Position numbers and translations under genes: made by a program. Shown here piece after piece: positions 13,501 through 25,760 of a DNA stretch of 64,000 bases; position 1 is the stretch's first letter; every line of letters starts with the position of its first letter. The stretch spans positions 11,655,489 to 11,719,488 of the forward strand of contig OX467090.1 in the NCBI GenBank assembly GCA_950106755.1, read 5' to 3'. Source of the DNA: Climacium dendroides (Eukaryota > Streptophyta > Bryopsida > Hypnales > Climaciaceae). The notes beneath the pieces were generated by a model that saw only the letters and a list, made by a program, of their open reading frames with translations, had not been told where the DNA came from and searched no databases.

Positions 13501-16500
13501 CAGTATGCCTACTGCAAAAATATTCTTCGCATTCACTTGCATCCAGTAATCACAATCTCAGAACTTCCAATTCATGACGAGTTTAACGTCATGCAGGACA
13601 CAAACAAACACCTCACATTGTTTCTCCCAGGGCTATAAACATTTAGTACCACTCGAGTGAATGATGAAAGATGGACTGCAGAACCTTTAGGAGCCGAACC
13701 CAAGATAAGCGTCATCATTCCCTACCGTAAAGTAAAAAATAATACTTTATCTTAAACAAAGGATGGGCAAGGCTTAAGATTCTGGTAGATGTGAAAAAGG
13801 AATACAGGAAAACATAACATACCCTAATATCTAGTCCATCCAATCTTCTTCTGCAAATGCGTCCACTGTCACAAACCAAGTACAAGAGGCAGCTCAATGC
13901 AGCTGACCAAACTCCCTCTTCCGTCTCGTCAGCCTGCCAGAAAAGCAAAGCTCGTACTTCAGATGTGAAATGTCTTAAACTCTGCAGTCACTGAACAATC
14001 CCATGTGATACTGCATCCATTTGATACTTTAGCCACCTCTGAAGATAGGCTCCTGCTATGATATCCATATAAAATTATACACCAAACCCGCAGGGGTGTG
14101 CCTCCCAGGTTTACTTTCCTGTGCATGGACAGCTGGATGCTAGTTGCAACCCTGTTCACATTTTCACTTCTAGGATACAGCACCACAGAAGTATTGGTAC
14201 CACTAACCCCCAGAAGCATTTCAGTTGTAACTGTCCAGACAGACAAGCAGCTGGGTGATAAGAGAGAGATGCATAATATTAAAACAAAACCCAAAGAGTA
14301 GAGGAGAAAATCTCATACCTGAACAAGATAGAGAAGCATTTCACACACAATATCCAGCAACCAGGCTTCAAAGATTCCAACGGCTGCAGGGGTTCCTTTG
14401 TCTGGCTTCTCAACTCCTTTGACCCCTCCATTTTCTTGATAAGTTCTCTCCTTCTCTCCACCAGCCAAATCTCCTGCTGACAATACTGATGAAAATGAAC
14501 CACCCGTCAAAGCAGACGGCTGACTGGGTTCTTCAGCACAAGATTGATCCTCACTTTGCGTTGGCTCCAAAAGGTGAGCATGGACGCCAAGGTTGAGTAC
14601 TAAATCAAATGCACGAACTCTGACCGCTGCCTGTGTCGAGCTCAACATTCCCTGGCAATAAAAAGATTGCAACATCCTATCAAATAGGAACAAGAAAACA
14701 CAGATGCAGAAATACGTACGCTTATGTGCTATTAGGATTTTAGATTTTCAAAACTACGGGACTACCTGAGGTTGTTTTGGCAATTCACAAATTGCAGGCA
14801 CAGACAGCACAGAACCAAAACATCCCTGAACCCCACAAATAGAAATGCCTCATTGTGAAAAAGCTAGAAGGTCTCACTCAGTACCTGTAGCAAAGACAAA
14901 GTAAGTGGGGCTGCAGCTCGGGAATCTGCCATATACCTGAAAGTACACCACAAATAAGTTCACGCATGTTAAGTTTACCTAAAGTACAAAAAATACACAG
15001 ACAACAACAAGGCCGATCAACAGAAAGAACAACAGAGAGTCAACGATGTGAACAAGTATTGAGTACCCTTACGCCCAAAAGCTCTTCCAACACATATTTG
15101 CTAACGATACCCCATGAAAAGAACAAATTTGTCAAAGACAGCCTACGGATACACCCTTCCAACACACCATTATGACTCTAATAACCAAAGAATGAGATGT
15201 GCAACCTACATATCAATAAGAAGCTTGATAAGGACGCTTGCAGCAACATCAGCAGCTTCCACCGGCACCTTGCCAGCCTGAGCACCATGGGCCGGAGTAG
15301 AAGCAGTACTCCCAGATGTGATCGCCTCGGCACACACAGCTGATACAACTTCCTCCATCTCTGCCTCACTTAATTTCAAGGGTTGCTGCTCACTGTGTTC
15401 GCACAAGTAGCCAAGAATAAATTCCAAGGTAACGCAATATAATCCCTTGCATAAGCAAAATGGAGACTAATTACTCAAGCATAAACTGGTCATGAGGCAT
15501 CAGTTGGACATTCAAGAATGCAACACTTAAGTAGTTCCATAAACTGCATACGCGTACTCGGTCATTCCATTCTAAAAACATTTACCTGTAGTAGCGATAC
15601 TGAAACAGAGGTCGTGCCCTTCTACGTACAGTGCCTGCAGCGCCTTCTCCATCCCTGAAGATTTCAAAAACCAACAAACGAAGCACATCTAAGACGAAAA
15701 TTTTAATTTTGAGCTCAAAGAAGCTCAACTGAAATAAAGAGGTAAAAAATTGTGGTGTGTTAACCACAGCCCACCACAGCTTAGGAGGATGTCCAACAAG
15801 AAATCTGAAAGAGTGTACCGACAGATCTATGAAAGTTTGCATTAGTAGGAAGCAATGCAAACTCGTTGACAAAAACACGAACAAGGGAATTAACACTTGC
15901 ATACGACAGAGTTCGATGAATGTACCATCGCGGGGACGGTGTGTTTTTCCTCTTTGCAGCGGCAATAGCTCGAAGATGGGATTTAGCAGTACCATGATCT
16001 GTCACAGAAGTCAAAGCAGATGGCCGGAGCAACTGTTCTGTAATGCCCCCCTCCATACTTGTAGCCTTCACTTTTTCACCCTGCTCTACATGGTAGAAGA
16101 CAGTTAGATACCATTCACATGCAGTACATTTCCAAGAACCTCATCCCTAATCCAAACACCCACATGTATCTGAATCCTCCCTAAGAGATGAAACTGGAAG
16201 AACAGAAATCTCAATATAATCTCCTAGCATTGGTTTTAGGTGTAACCTTCTTAATGGCAGGTCCGGTATCCTTGCGATCCATCCCTCGAAGCAAAAGAGC
16301 AGCAGCTCCTTGCTCTCCGAGATGAGGCAAACGCTCCACATGTGGCCTTGCAATGAACCCACTGCCTTACCAAAGAACACATTCCAAGAACGATGTTCCA
16401 CATACGGATATTGAGTGCTCCAGAATAACAGCGGTAATTTGTAACAGCGGCAAAACTTGTAACAATACACTCACAGAAATTTCAAAATGGGAAGGTAAAA

Positions 16501-18731
16501 TGGAATGACTACTACCTGTCCAACATTACCGGAGAAGGTGCCCATGGAAGCTGGCCCGAACTGCCTGCCCACCGCCACCTCAGCACATCCACAGCAATAT
16601 ATTGCGAATCCAGGTCCTCAACTACTTCCAGCCCTTCCATGCCGCTTACTGCCGTTTTGGATCCATCCCGATTCTCTGTCATTCCCCGTTTAATGCCCCC
16701 AGGTCGCGGGGAGCTCGTGGATGCCGGTGTGAGGGGTTTAGAAAGGCTTGGCGAACCAACCCCACCATAGCCATTGTTTGGCAAGTGTCGCAAAACCAGG
16801 GCACGGACAAAATTTAGTGACTTGACGAGGGAAGCGGAGGCAAACGTGGAGGTTGTGATACCCGGTGACATGCCACTACCGCGGAAGCTAGACATGTCAC
16901 CGGGTTGCACCCAAGGGAGGGATATCTTGCTAGCAGGCTCTGTGATGGAGTTGCATTCAGCAATAATACCCACACAAAACGCATCAATCTGCCGAAGAGT
17001 GGACAATCGCGGGAAATATCTGGTAGCATCAGGCAGTTTGTCAGGTCTACTCATATATATGTTCCTTGGCAACACAATCTTTCACGCGCCATTGCGGCCA
17101 CACCTTCATCAGCATCTCGTCATTTGCAATCACTATACCCACTACCTGTGAGTTACATTCATTGTTATCACGACAAGGAACTTCTTACGTTAAGCCATGT
17201 ATTATCCCAACAGTGAACAAGGACTCTCCACAATAACGTCATCTTTAAATTACAAGATTCACCAAGTCTTTCGGACTTCAGGATATAGACAGTAGTCATC
17301 CCAAAATAATTTGGAAAGAGGATATAAAGACAAGGTCACAGGCGTACCTAAAAAGATACTTCTTGAGAAGCGAAACACACTTGATAATGACTGGTGGGCT
17401 GTAAAGATAACACATAACCACAATCGGCGGTTAGTAGAAATAAGTGCTCAAAGGATCACATACGCAAGGGGCCATCTTAGTCCACTCAAGTCTACCGCAC
17501 CGTTGAAACCCTTTCTTAAAGATGACAAGATATCGAGAGGCTATTGCAACTAATTATAACATCGTTTCATGGAGCTAAACCACATCAAATATCGAATACA
17601 ATGCCACGTAGCAATTAATGACACCAGGACAGGCATCATGTGTCCATCCCACATACAGTTAACAAGTGTTCTCTAACGTTGCCGTTGATGTACTTCAGGT
17701 GTGTAACTACTCACGATTTCTCCCTGTTTCTCCGCACCTTCTGAACCAACGATCCATACAACCGAAAAGACTTTTGAAATAGAAAAGAAAAGAATAACTG
17801 GAAGTTAAACAAACCTGCGACCTCTCTCAGCGAGAGCATGTTCAATCAGCACGCTGTAAGCTGAGTCAACCGTCACCGAATTCGCAAGATAGTCCTGCAA
17901 AACCCCAAGGTGATCTTATTGCAGTGACTCACAGCGGCAGTTCGCATCCTAGAGAGCGTGTTTGAAGAAACTTGGAAACTTCGTATTATGGATTCACCAA
18001 TCCATGGAGACACAAATCGTACAAAAAGTCAGCCCTACAGTAAGTGGAACTTCAGGTCCTACATTGGACCTAGACCTTGCCTGACATTCGGACAACCATT
18101 TTCGTTCCCAGCTCATGCTGGACGATACGAAGCCATCGTATTGTTAAGTTCCAAACCTTCACTGTTTACATTGAAAATCTCATCATTATGAAACAAAGAT
18201 TGAATTAGAACCAAATTAGTCCCGTCTATTTATCAGGGTACAGGAGTGAAGTTTCAACATTCCATGACCATTACTGCAACGAGTGGAAGGGTTCGAGACA
18301 GTGATGGAGGCAACCTATGGAGGTCAAAATCGAAGAAAACATACCTGCACAGTGCGGAGAGCTTCCGTTGGAGAAACATGATGCGAGGATGATAGGCAAT
18401 CTGCCACAGCGCGCCTCAGAGGCTCAGGATGCTTTTTGGCTTGCTGGCGTGGTCGCTGACTGCCCCCAGCAACACGCCCGCCTCTTCCACCAAGACCCAG
18501 GCTATCGCGGTGACTAGGTCCCCCCGAGGAAGAAGCAGGGGCCCCCTCGGCCAGAACAATAGCTCTGCCGCTCATGGACCTTTCCCGTCTCAGTGCCCCT
18601 TCCTGCTCCGTCAATGACATCCTGCCGAACTTTCGCAGAGACCCTAAAAGCCTCTTGAAGAGGTCGCCTCTTGTTACTTCACTTCCATTCTCTTCGAATC
18701 GTCTTCCTCCGTCCTCCAAGAAAACTGCCAC
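10534..18731 (-). CDS. Conserved land-plant protein resembling Arabidopsis At3g12590 (ARM/HEAT-like helical), 16 exons
   Basis: Exons run from 18731-18345 to 10620-10534, all with GT-AG introns and matching phases. My model gives 3861 nt, or 1286 residues; the family I recall is about 1100-1200. Conserved blocks in order are EPLRRAVADCLSSS (exon 1), AYSVLIEHALAERGR (exon 2), TLRQIDAFC (exon 3), KSHLRAIAAAKRK, RARPLFQYRYYSEQQPLKL, VRVRAFDLVLNLGVHAHLLEP, ADAPESFALAFKQGLQGVGE, NGYSWLLELLCAEMA, NDTDRINILQ, EEVGGEEFFRGLLDD and a C-terminal NNEKLLENPYLQMLGILQL before TGA. The exon 3 acceptor is the least certain: two in-phase AGs exist (exon from 17064, or about 18 bases further in), and residues after AERGR diverge from what I recall of the family. 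The repeated alpha-helical, Leu-rich segments suggest an armadillo-type fold. I know of no proven biochemical role. ATG 18731 is the first in-frame Met; a later Met is possible. Exons: 17894-17815, 17064-16516, 16346-16247, 16080-15926, 15654-15586, 15392-15210, 14936-14885, 14651-14319, 13933-13823, 13484-13296, 12969-12691, 12386-11703, 11504-11032, 10865-10736. Confidence 0.9.
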
Positions 18732-19720
18732 AAGAATATTTCCACTCTCCCAATCCGCAACCCAAAAGGGAACCCAGTCCTACATACTCTCACAAACGCT
18801 TAACCAAAAGCTCTCTCCATTTGCACCTCCAACAGAAAACCAGTTCACCGCGAGATCACCGAAGATTGGCATCAGTCTCGCTGCAACGAGAACAACCCTA
18901 ATTTCCGGCTTCCAACTCAATCCATACCAGCACAAAACTCTCCTGCATCTCACAAAAAAACACGCCACTCCTGAATCACCTTCCCGATTCTCAACCTACA
19001 AATGCTGAACTCAGATACCAAATGCCAGAGCCAAAAAATTCCCAGAATCTCCAATTCGCGGAGCACGCAATTCCATAACACCAACACGATCGCCTTCAAC
19101 GAGCAGATTGACTTCTTCCTCCACAATAAGCGTTGACCGTACGCCTGCAACCCGTACAGTCCACCATCTCGTCAATCCCGCCTTGTCCCAGATTCACCTC
19201 CGAAACACAGTCCGCAATATCCTGTACAAATCAACGAAACACGAGCTCCCGTATCCCATACTCGCGTGACCTAATCCCTCTGCCACACCATTTCTTCCTT
19301 CTCGTCCCCCTCACGAAACGCATTCATCGCCTAATCGCACCAAACCAAATCTCAACACAACGCAACTTCACCACAAAGCCAAAACTGAAACTGAAAACCC
19401 AAAACGCAACCAAAACCTGAAATGCTAAAATAAGAGGGAACCGCTGAGAGAGGCTGATGCGAGTTTACTCAATCTTTCACTATTTAGCGATAGACTGATG
19501 AAAAAAAAGAAGGCAAATCGGAAGGAAAAGGGAAAGAGGAGGCGAGAAGTGAGTGAGAGATGGTGGAGCAAACCCTAATTGTTGCGGGAACCCTAATGCA
19601 CAATGTCGTGGGAGAAGTGGCGATGGTGATATGATAGAGAGCTGGCCGGAGGTGAGGCGAAGAAGGGAGCTCAAGCTTAGCCGGGAAGCGGGGGACTTTC
19701 AGTTCTGCAGTGGCGGATGG
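18732..19720 (-). promoter_or_regulatory. 5' UTR and promoter region of the large host gene
   Basis: Sequence upstream of the first ATG is C- and A-rich on the plus strand and clearly less AT-rich than the DNA beyond 19.75 kb, as expected for a host 5' region. Open frames here (95 and 144 codons on the plus strand) look like composition artefacts. No TATA box or start site could be fixed. Confidence 0.4.
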
Positions 19721-19729
19721 ATGTAAAAC

Positions 19730-22180
19730 TGTTGGATGATTTATTCATATTCTCTTTTCGTTGGGAGACTGAGCTGTTTACAGTTGGGACTGTCAGTGGT
19801 TTGGGAATGCTAGGAACCTTTCAAAGGGGTGAAAACTTTTTCTTTTTCTTTATTTACTTTTTCTTTTTTAACCACCCTTGTCTTGGATGAAAAAAAAATC
19901 ACTACACTAAATAGTGAAATTAGGTTGCCTTAAAAATCACTACTGTAGCCAGCATCTTTATTTTGAGCTCAACTGGTCGGATTCTATCCTCTCTAATATC
20001 CTTGTCCCCTAAAGAATTTGGCCTATGCAACAAAGCCAACAAAATGACACACCGCCAAAAAACAACCTTTTCACCTACCATCTATTTTAGGTCACCAATT
20101 TTGCACTCAAAATAATCTTCCTATTGGACAAAATGTTTCTAATTAAGGTTGAAAATGACATTTTTTCAAAAAAAATAATTGAACTTAAAGTAGAGTTTGG
20201 TGCATTTCCAACATCCTAAAACTTTAAGTTCTCAAGTCCTTTTGAAAATGAAATTTTGATGTACTTAAAAGTGGCATTTTTAAAGCATTTTTGTAGAGCA
20301 TCGATGTACTACACAATTGCTTAATTGATCAATTTCTAAGTAACAATAATAGTGTTTGAAGGCCAAGTCTTATAACCCCAAATTTGAGTTCTCACCCTAT
20401 AGCCTAGGACATGTGGCACCACTTTTGACATAACCCATGACTTGATTAGAAATGACTATCACTGTCGAAAATAACTCCAATAGTACATGCTTCCTATAAG
20501 TATTTTTCTTATTGGAGTTTTGTTCATAATAATCTCAACAATACATTTTGAATGTTTCTTATTCATTTGGAGTTGCATTCCGTTGTACTGATAACTTATT
20601 ACCTCCAATCTCTTTTGTTCCACTATAGAAAATGCACTTGGAAGATCATTTTGAGACAAAAAGTGAAGGACAACCGAAAGATCATTTGGGGATGAAGGGA
20701 ATATTTCATATACTTTACTTCCAAATTCAAGGTTTATGGTTTCAAACTACCAAAGATATGGCCTATTTTAACTAGGACCAACCTCATTTGGGATGGAACA
20801 TTATTGCCACAATATGTTGGCTTCCAACCACAAAAATGCCTTGCATTGTCTCCTCGTCAATTCTTCAATATGTCTAATATATTCAAGAGTGTCATATATA
20901 ATTAGCCACCTTCACAAGATGCAAATGTGTATCCAACGATCCAAAATAACCAAACCATATGGCAAGTTGCAAATGCACCAACTATAGAACAATGGAATAA
21001 GTAAGAGAATAATGGCAACATCAAAAGACAAATACTTGGAGTCACTTTGATAACTTTCTGGGGACTAAGTGCAGTTGTGTTGTTAGAAGCTAGGGCTGAC
21101 CATAACAAAAACGTTTATTGAATTACAATGGGTATGTACCTCTCGTGCACATGCCTAGATTTTACAAACATTTTTTATTCCAACTATTGGAGGCCATCAA
21201 CAATATGTGAATTGCAAGCACTTGTGCTACTTGTTCTAGTACTTCTACAAGATGGATATTTATAAGAAAAAATTCATTCATGCACCATAATAGCTTCAAC
21301 AAGTTGAAGCTTCTATTAGTTCAAGCACAAATCATTACAATTTCAAAATAGTCATGGACACATTGTTTATGTACTTCATTAGTATTGCATTAAATTACAT
21401 ATGGTACGATTGAAATGATTTGAAGCATATGGATTGGAAAATTTTATGTATCCATGAAATATGGGAGTATGTCTTAAGAGTGAAATGTTTTGAAATATGA
21501 AGTTATAAATATCTATGCCCTATAATTGCAAACTCTAATTTGAGAACAGACATATGAAAATTTTTAAATTTTTTTAAATTTTTTTTCCTGCCACTCCCTC
21601 TTCTTTCTCATTTTTTTCCATTGTGCTCCCATTGTTTGTCCATCTTTCATTTTTATTTCCATTCTTTTTTCATTTTTTTATCTTCTTTCCATTTGTTTTT
21701 GTGAAGATGATTTGCTTAGCATATTGTATTATGTTCTCTAAAAAATTTGTAAGTGGGTAGACATGATAATTGTAATGGGTGAACTAAATGCTTAACTATG
21801 AATGAAGGTTTGAAGTTGTTTTCTTGCAAGAAATGGCAATTGGCAGAGTAAGAAATAAAATTTACAAAATTCATAGCAATAGAAGTAGTTGTAGGTCCTA
21901 AATTTATTATAAATAGTCAATTCTTTTCTTCTTTTAAAAAAAATTGATAATTTTTTTTTAATTTTTTAAAGCTTTAGGCTCATAAGCTCTATACTCATGG
22001 TTCAAAAGCTCACCACTTTAGACTCACTTGCTAACATTGTTGATTAAAATGCTTTCTACTAGGAAGGTTACAAGGACCTTTTTTCATAGCGTTTGAACAT
22101 AAGGTATATAAATTATGGAATTTTGAATTTTTTTATAAATTATAAATTTTAAAAATTAATTTTATTTTAAATTTATTACA
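19730..22180. other. AT-rich intergenic DNA, no gene found
   Basis: Only short, biased ORFs occur. A pyrimidine-rich stretch lies near 21.59-21.71 kb. I saw no element terminus. Confidence 0.45.
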
Positions 22181-22518
22181 CGATGGCAACAACACAAAGC
22201 ACACCAATGAGGATGAGAATAGATTGAAATTGATGTTGAATTTCAAGAAGTAGAGCATTAGATTAGTCTTACATCAATAGCTAAAACTTATTTGCAAGAT
22301 AACAAATATCTCTTACCAAATAAGTTTAAATAGTTATTATGCACAATTCAAAAACTGTATCTAATGCAAAAAGTATTTTAGTCTCAATATTTGTAAAAAT
22401 GCAAACATTAAAAGCCATAATACAAGTGAATACATATTGTATTTCTATAAGTTTTGCTCTAAGAATGTTTTGCTCCAAAATAAAGTTTTGGTACAAATAT
22501 GCTAAACAAATCTTACTG

Positions 22519-22884
22519 CTATCCTACTTGTACTATAACTAAGGTACTGATGTTATATTTATGCTTTATAAAAGTAAAAGCTTCTTCCATGTTATCTACT
22601 TGTTTCTTACTAATTGAAAGAGAAAATATATGAATATCTTCATTAATATCACTTCTACATAATGGGCATGTCTATAATGATCGGTCCAAATAATATCGGC
22701 TTATGAACCACTTTAAAATACATTCTTCACAATAACAATGTCCACATTTAGATGTGTATTGTTGATTTGATATGGTTTCGAAACAAATACAACAATCCAT
22801 TTTGTTTGGCTCCAAATTTGCTTGTCGAGCTTCAGTTTTTTTTAAGCCATGTAACCTTATTTTTATTGTCATGGCAATATACAA
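22519..22884 (-). pseudogene. RING-finger protein, copy 1, with one premature TAG
   Basis: This is the counterpart of the plus-strand RING gene at 43.18-43.57 kb. The frame is open over the whole length except for a single TAG at 22672-22674, where the other copy has TGG (Trp). The stop falls just before the last CPLC metal-binding pair, so the predicted product lacks half of the second zinc site. Beyond the stop the frame continues through TCPLCRSDI and a 40-residue tail to a TAG at 22519, the same endpoint as in copy 2. Before the break the first metal ligands are present: CCIC, then KCGHCYC and EEC. The likely start is the MTIK methionine at 22872. Confidence 0.65.
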
Positions 22885-24526
22885 TCAAAAAGATAGTATG
22901 AAGTTTATTACTTTCAATAAGGAATTGACTACTAAAATTTTATGAAATCTAAATAAGTGAAAATGACAAAAAAATTTAAATATGTAAAAAAAAATTTCAA
23001 ACTTACTACAAAAAGATATGCACTTTACGTAATTGATAATGATAAAACCATGAAGTCTATTTAAACCTTCTACCTTTGAAAAGTAAAAAAAAAAAAATTG
23101 AATTTATTATGTGATTCATTTTTGTTAAAGTAAAAGACCCATTTTATTAAATGAAAAGTTTTGTTTTGTTTAGCTTAGTTGTTTCTAATAATAGGATCTT
23201 TGGAACCATAGATTTTTAGATTGTGTTCATGATATAGTTGGAAGCTTTTTGTGAGGAGGGATGCACATACTTTGTTTGGTGATGTTTGGACCTACAATGC
23301 AACATTATTAAATTTTGAAGTTTTAATGAATTAAAATTTTTAAAAACTTTTTTGCTTTTATTTTGGTTAAGCCAATGGCATAAGGAGCACTAGTGTTGTG
23401 GATATTGTGGAATCTCATTGAAGGATTTGTTTTCTAAATTGATTGCAATGGCTAATTCCTTGCATGAGGTCAGAGTCATCTAGACAATCGTTGATGGCTT
23501 TGGCTAATCAATCATCTGTTTATTTCAAATCCTAAACAATTCAATCAATCTCAAAAAGATATGACCCTATCATCAAGGTGTTTAGTCAACAAAAAACAAA
23601 AAAACAATAAGTTTTTTGCGTTGAATGAATTAGAGCATTATTTGTTTTCACTATTTTTATCAAAGTCATTCAATGAACACTTTTAGTTCACGACATATGT
23701 GCAAAGCTGAGGCATCTACATCTATATTGTATGATAAAAGCAAGTTCAAGACATGCCATCCAAATAATTAGTTAATGTTTCAAAGAATGTGAATTCAAAA
23801 TTTCAAGTTTCATCATCTACAATAATTATAAGTTTGTTTTTTACTTTTTCTCCAAGAGAAAGAATTGAAGTAGGGCTCAAAATTTTGCCCTCCCAAAGAG
23901 GGTTTGTAGTATTAGTATAGCTTGATCCATTAATTTGAAACTTTGCACCTAGATTTCCAACTCAATTTCAATAACGTCTGGATTGTTGTAGTAATTTATT
24001 CCAAGCCCTTGTAGGAATTTTGACATTTCAAATTGATAAATTAAATGTGAGAATTTTAGATGAAGGAAGTTAGAATAGTAATGCAAAAAATCATGAAAAA
24101 TAATTATACACCTTATACAAAAATAACTTGATTTTGTCATGATTTCAATTGTCAATTTTCCATTCACTTATTAATACTATGCAACCATTTCACTTAATAA
24201 TCAGATATATTTTTAAAATTTTCATAATCACAGAAGTTCGAATAATTATTTGCATTTAGTATGTAACTTTATAAAAAAATAAAAACTTTGACACTCAAGT
24301 GTTGACTGTGATCTCAGAGAATAGTGGAATTCTTAAGGCTCCTATTGTAGTTGAAAATACTCAAAGTTTTGCCCATCACAATTCCAAAAGCTTAAGCTTC
24401 AAATGAAAGTCAAAATAAAATATTTGAATAAGTCATTTAAATCAATAATTTACAATCCCATTTTTCAAATATTGATAGTTTTATAAAAATATTTGGTGGT
24501 CATGACAAAAATTCTAATTGAAGTAT

Positions 24527-24736
24527 TTATAAAGAGATGTCATTAATTGCATCATCTCCAAAAAAGAACCTATTGACAAAGATATCTTTTAATTCTAACA
24601 ATTTCATAACATTTTTAATGTACGCAAATGGAGGGCATAGATGAGCAACAAGTGTTATAGTAATATTTATAGCCTCTACTTGAAAAAGAAAAAGGTTAAG
24701 AGTTTGATAGCAATAGAGTATGACTAACTCTACCAT
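24527..24736 (-). CDS. Short hydrophobic ORF shared by copies 1 and 2, doubtful
   Basis: This frame of 69 codons begins MVEL(V/I)ILYCYQT and holds one long hydrophobic stretch. Copy 2 has the same start at 38956 but shifts frame before the end (64 codons), and copy 3 has lost the first half to a deletion. Weak conservation and frame loss argue against a real gene; it is listed because two copies share it. Confidence 0.15.
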   Translation of the reverse strand: MVELVILYCYQTLNLFLFQVEAINITITLVAHLCPPFAYIKNVMKLLELKDIFVNRFFFGDDAINDISL

Positions 24737-25322
24737 TTACTAATGGTAATGAATTTAATTAGTTGTTAGATAACGTTATAATTTCCATTATTTTCTATTA
24801 CATGATTTAATCATTCGATCATCTTTTTCCTTTTAGAAATTTTCTATCATTTTCTTAATAATACCAAATCAATTTAAAGTCTCTTGTCTATTCAACTTCT
24901 ATTATAAATTGGAACAATTTGCAACCATTTTTATTTTAAACCCTATTGAACCCAAGTGTCAATCCAAACCAAATCAATGTCAAAATAATAAGCCCAACAA
25001 ATCATACCTTTGTATAGAATTTTAACAAGTCAATCATTACAACCAAAGAAAAATGTTGTCTTCTGTATTTTGCATTGACTTTCTAATTTGCATCCATTTG
25101 AATTCAAGATTACACAAAGATGGCATTTGCATTGTACATGTTTGAACATTGGAACCTTAATTCTCAACTTGCAAGTCTTAGGTCTATCTCCTAACCAAAG
25201 GTAGATAAAAGTCTAGAAATATATAATTGTTATATCATAGATTCAATACTATTCTACTAGAAGAGTGAATATTTAAAATGTTTCAAAATTCTACTATATT
25301 CTAATCTTTAACAAATGGTTTG

Positions 25323-25760
25323 TCATCTATGTTCACGTCTATAAGTATTTTGGAATTTTTTAGGTATCGATTTTATTGCAAGTCCTCCACTTGTTTGTCG
25401 CCTTTGATTTCTTGAAACCCAATGGGCCTTAGAAAGACCACCTGCTTCATTTTTAAGCCATTTGTGATAGAAATCATCATTGATTAGTTGTCTTAATTTT
25501 GGATTAGTGGCTGCAATATCATATGTTTGAAAGTGATGCTTTGGTACAAATTTTGTCCCTAGCTCTCGGACTTTGGACAAATTAGCAAAAGTTGTAGTAT
25601 ACATTGTAGTATCACAAAATTTATCTTTAGAAAATTCAATGTTTGCCATGGGATAACACATCTTTGGTGGGATTTGATTCCACTCTCTAAAACGGTCATT
25701 ATAGTCAGGGTGGTAGGCAAAAGTTGCATTGTCTCCACTTACTTGAAAGTCTTCCATCAA
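25323..25760 (-). CDS. Conserved 144-codon ORF of the repeat family, copy 1
   Basis: Unknown protein, intact in all three copies. It is rich in aromatic and basic residues and contains REWNQIPPKMCYP, an FCDTTMYTTTF block, a KFVPKHHFQTYD block and a C-terminal WVSRNQRRQTSGG. There is no signal peptide, no membrane segment and no metal-binding pattern. Compared with copy 2 about 11 of 144 residues differ, scattered, with no frameshift or stop. The TTMYTTTF-type repeat faintly recalls the short Tyr/Phe modules of axonemal microtubule-binding (SAXO/MIP-like) proteins; that is a guess from appearance only. A splice-donor-like GTAAGT lies right after the fifth codon, so the ATG could belong to a spliced exon. 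Ends in TGA. Confidence 0.55.
   Translation of the reverse strand: MMEDFQVSGDNATFAYHPDYNDRFREWNQIPPKMCYPMANIEFSKDKFCDTTMYTTTFANLSKVRELGTKFVPKHHFQTYDIAATNPKLRQLINDDFYHKWLKNEAGGLSKAHWVSRNQRRQTSGGLAIKSIPKKFQNTYRREHR

Noticed and set aside
25323..25760. Assigning the 144-codon ORF to an axonemal or viral structural family
   Set aside because: The resemblance is only a short Tyr/Phe/Thr pattern; no domain-level match can be shown by eye.
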